From: Paenibacillus riograndensis SBR5
Lineage (GTDB): Bacteria; Bacillota; Bacilli; Paenibacillales; Paenibacillaceae
Assembly: GCF_000981585.1 (NCBI RefSeq)
Contig: NZ_LN831776.1
Span: 2,247,001 to 2,311,000 of the forward strand
Direction of reading: 5' to 3'
DNA length: 64,000 nt
Shown here: positions 62,431-64,000 of the stretch, one piece after another
How positions within the stretch are numbered: the stretch's first letter is position 1
Layout: each line of letters begins with the position of its first letter
Notes under the pieces: generated by a model
Databases searched by the model: none
Seen by the model: only the letters and a program-made list of their open reading frames with translations
What the model was told of the DNA's origin: nothing
Program-made: the position numbers and the translations under genes

Positions 62431-62457
62431 GGGGAGGGGGGGATTCCCCCCTATCCT
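62431..62457 (+). other. G/C-run hairpin between binding protein and permease genes
   Basis: GGGGAGGGGGGGATT and CCCCCCTATCCTC form a stem of mostly G-C pairs. It could limit read-through or protect the binding-protein mRNA so that it is made in excess over the permeases. Confidence 0.55.
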
Positions 62458-62499
62458 CACCGGTCTGCTGCAAGACAGGAAAGGAGCCTGGAAGAACCC

Positions 62500-63402
62500 A
62501 TGAACAAATCCAAGAATGCCGCTTTTGCCTACAGCTTTCTGCTGCCGAGCGCACTGCTCACGCTGGTGCTGGGAATTTACCCGATTGCCTGGGCATTCCG
62601 CTACATGTTCTACAACTACAAGGGCTATGGAACTGCCCGGTTCATCGGCCTCGATAATTTTAGCCGGATTTTGCGCGATACAGAGTTTTGGAACTCGGTC
62701 GTGAATACATTTGTGTATGCGGGAGGCAAGCTGCTGCTCTCGATCCCGCTGTCCCTGCTGCTGGCAGCGATTCTGAACCGCAAGATCAGGGGCAGACAGC
62801 TGCTGCGGGCAGTCTTTTTTATGCCTACGGTAATCAGTACAGCCGTCATGGCTGTGGTTTTTTTTACCATCTTCAACTCATATAACGGAATTCTGAACCA
62901 GTTCCTGATCAAATTTAACATTTCATCCTCCGGCATTGACTGGCTGGGTCCGAAGCATGCCATGCTTACGGTCATTCTGGTAGCGGTGTGGGGCGCGGTC
63001 GGCAACTATATGCTGCTGTTCCTGGCTGGACTCCAGAATATTCCCGAGGATGTTTACGAGAGCTCTTCTTTGGACGGAGCCAATAAAATACAGCAGTTCC
63101 GCTTCATCACCCTGCCGATGCTGGGACCTGTGCTGCAGATGGTCATCATGCTGGCAATTATCAATGCGCTGAAGGGCTATGAGAGCATAATGGTACTCAC
63201 CGAAGGCGGTCCTGCCGGTAAAACGGAAGTAATGTTCCTTTACCTGTATAAACTGTTCTTTCCGGTCGGCGGCAGCGCAGCCTCCACCCAGGTGCAGGAG
63301 TTTGGATATGGCAGTGCAGTCGCGTTTGTGTCTGCAGTTATCGTGGGAATGATTTCGCTGATCTATTTCTACGCCTCCAGACGAATGAATCGGATTGATT
63401 GA
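62500..63402 (+). CDS. Sugar ABC transporter permease (MalF type)
   Basis: A 300-aa permease with six helices. The EAA loop is VYESSSLDGANKIQQFRFITLP. AAAGGAG precedes the ATG at 62500 at a distance of about 13 bases. It follows the binding-protein gene in the same operon and overlaps nothing. Confidence 0.93.
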   Translation: MNKSKNAAFAYSFLLPSALLTLVLGIYPIAWAFRYMFYNYKGYGTARFIGLDNFSRILRDTEFWNSVVNTFVYAGGKLLLSIPLSLLLAAILNRKIRGRQLLRAVFFMPTVISTAVMAVVFFTIFNSYNGILNQFLIKFNISSSGIDWLGPKHAMLTVILVAVWGAVGNYMLLFLAGLQNIPEDVYESSSLDGANKIQQFRFITLPMLGPVLQMVIMLAIINALKGYESIMVLTEGGPAGKTEVMFLYLYKLFFPVGGSAASTQVQEFGYGSAVAFVSAVIVGMISLIYFYASRRMNRID

Positions 63403-63415
63403 GGAGAGATGTGAC

Positions 63416-64000
63416 ATGAGAACAAAAGAGATAACGGGAAAGACGGTTTTATGGATCTTTTTGCTGGCATTCGCCTTTATAACCTTGATCCCTGTTGTAA
63501 TTACCATACTCGGCTCGTTCAAAACAAACAGTGAATTGACTACAGGCGCAACCTTTCTGCCAAGCAAGTGGCATTTCTCCAACTACGCCGAAGCTTGGGA
63601 CCAGGCCAATTTCTCCACCTATACGGTGAACAGTCTGATCGTGTCACTGTCCACGGTAGCCGGTACGCTGCTGGTAGCTTCCATGGCTGCTTATGTGGTA
63701 GACCGGATGGATTTTTTCGGCAAAAAAATTTATGTTGGCATTCAGTCGTTCACGATGTTTGTCGCCGTTGGGGCAGTGGTGCTGCGTCCGCAGTTCGATC
63801 TGATGGTCAAGCTGCATCTGCACAGCTCGCTGTGGGGTGTCATTCTGATTCTGATCTCCGCGCATGCTTCGATCTTTTTTATCCTGCTGAGCTTTATGAG
63901 AGGCATTCCGCGTGAGCTGGACGAAGCTGCACGGATCGACGGAAGTTCGCTGGGCCGCACCTTCTGGACCATTATCCTGCCGCTGCTGGGTCCCGGCCTT
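63416..64000 (+). CDS. Sugar ABC transporter permease (MalG type), 3' end outside window
   Basis: The first 195 codons of a permease cut by the window end. It starts MRTKEITGKTVLWIFLLAFA behind GAGGAGA and contains four helices and the EAA loop LDEAARIDGSSLGRTFWTIILP at the very end. It pairs with the permease just upstream (13 bases apart). Confidence 0.93.
   Translation, partial: MRTKEITGKTVLWIFLLAFAFITLIPVVITILGSFKTNSELTTGATFLPSKWHFSNYAEAWDQANFSTYTVNSLIVSLSTVAGTLLVASMAAYVVDRMDFFGKKIYVGIQSFTMFVAVGAVVLRPQFDLMVKLHLHSSLWGVILILISAHASIFFILLSFMRGIPRELDEAARIDGSSLGRTFWTIILPLLGPGL

Overview
The window reads as a Paenibacillus-type spore-forming Firmicute chromosome. The evidence is a spoVAC-spoVAD-spoVAE germination cluster, the Bacillus-like order yqeG-yqeH-aroE-yhbY-nadD-yqeK-rsfS-yqeM, strong Shine-Dalgarno sites, carbohydrate ABC importers with YesM/YesN-type regulators, and many intergenic repeat families. 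No rRNA, tRNA or CRISPR array was seen.

Layout. 1-1414: end of an aldo/keto reductase, a 6 x 51 bp tandem repeat and a decayed GH1 beta-glucosidase. 1481-6852: complete mannitol PTS locus mtlA-mtlR-mtlF-mtlD with a candidate cre site. 7201-8644 (minus): ECF sigma factor with a membrane anti-sigma factor. 9555-12860: secreted NEW3-type protein with an ABC exporter. 13041-14114 (minus): M42 aminopeptidase. 14266-16440: a small membrane-protein ORF, then spoVAC-D-E. 16991-20300: a secreted hypothetical protein, a chemoreceptor with a SigD-like promoter, and a protein with an HEAQH motif. 20513-24964: MoxR/DUF58/transglutaminase operon. 25054-31412: the yqeG-to-yqeM housekeeping run with cvfB inside it. 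31499-34195: an AT-rich segment with an AKR, a TetR regulator, a DUF2975 protein and an HTH protein that lacks its recognition helix. 34823-36078 (minus): a 52-aa membrane protein and a helix-turn-helix regulator. 36504-42357: arabinose-oligosaccharide ABC importer with GH51 and GH43 enzymes. 42484-44752: terminator, a tandem array and an intact IS1182-family element. 44879-48307: a secreted hypothetical protein and a YhgE/Pip-type membrane protein. 48457-49951: an RRNPP-type HTH/TPR receptor whose 3' end overlaps a 44-codon secreted peptide gene. 50036-55812: two nearly identical IS200-type elements, DUF3888, an APH-family phosphotransferase, an erythromycin-esterase-family protein and several gene remnants. 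55837-64000: SGNH hydrolase, YesM/YesN two-component system and a second sugar ABC importer cut by the window end.

The most interesting locus is the receptor/peptide pair at 48375-49951. Its layout is that of peptide quorum sensing: a cytosolic HTH+TPR receptor followed by an overlapping exported pro-peptide with Ala-x-Ala cleavage sites and a short Gly/His-rich C-terminus. Pairs of this kind have been reported in Paenibacillus polymyxa (the Alo systems, from memory). This particular pair looks intact.

The second theme is intergenic repeats. I see at least seven families: tandem arrays with units of 51, 52, 38-40, 34 and 11 bp, nested palindromes, and a 183-bp element with 14-bp terminal inverted repeats. 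Both IS200 copies sit directly behind the T-tract of an intrinsic terminator.
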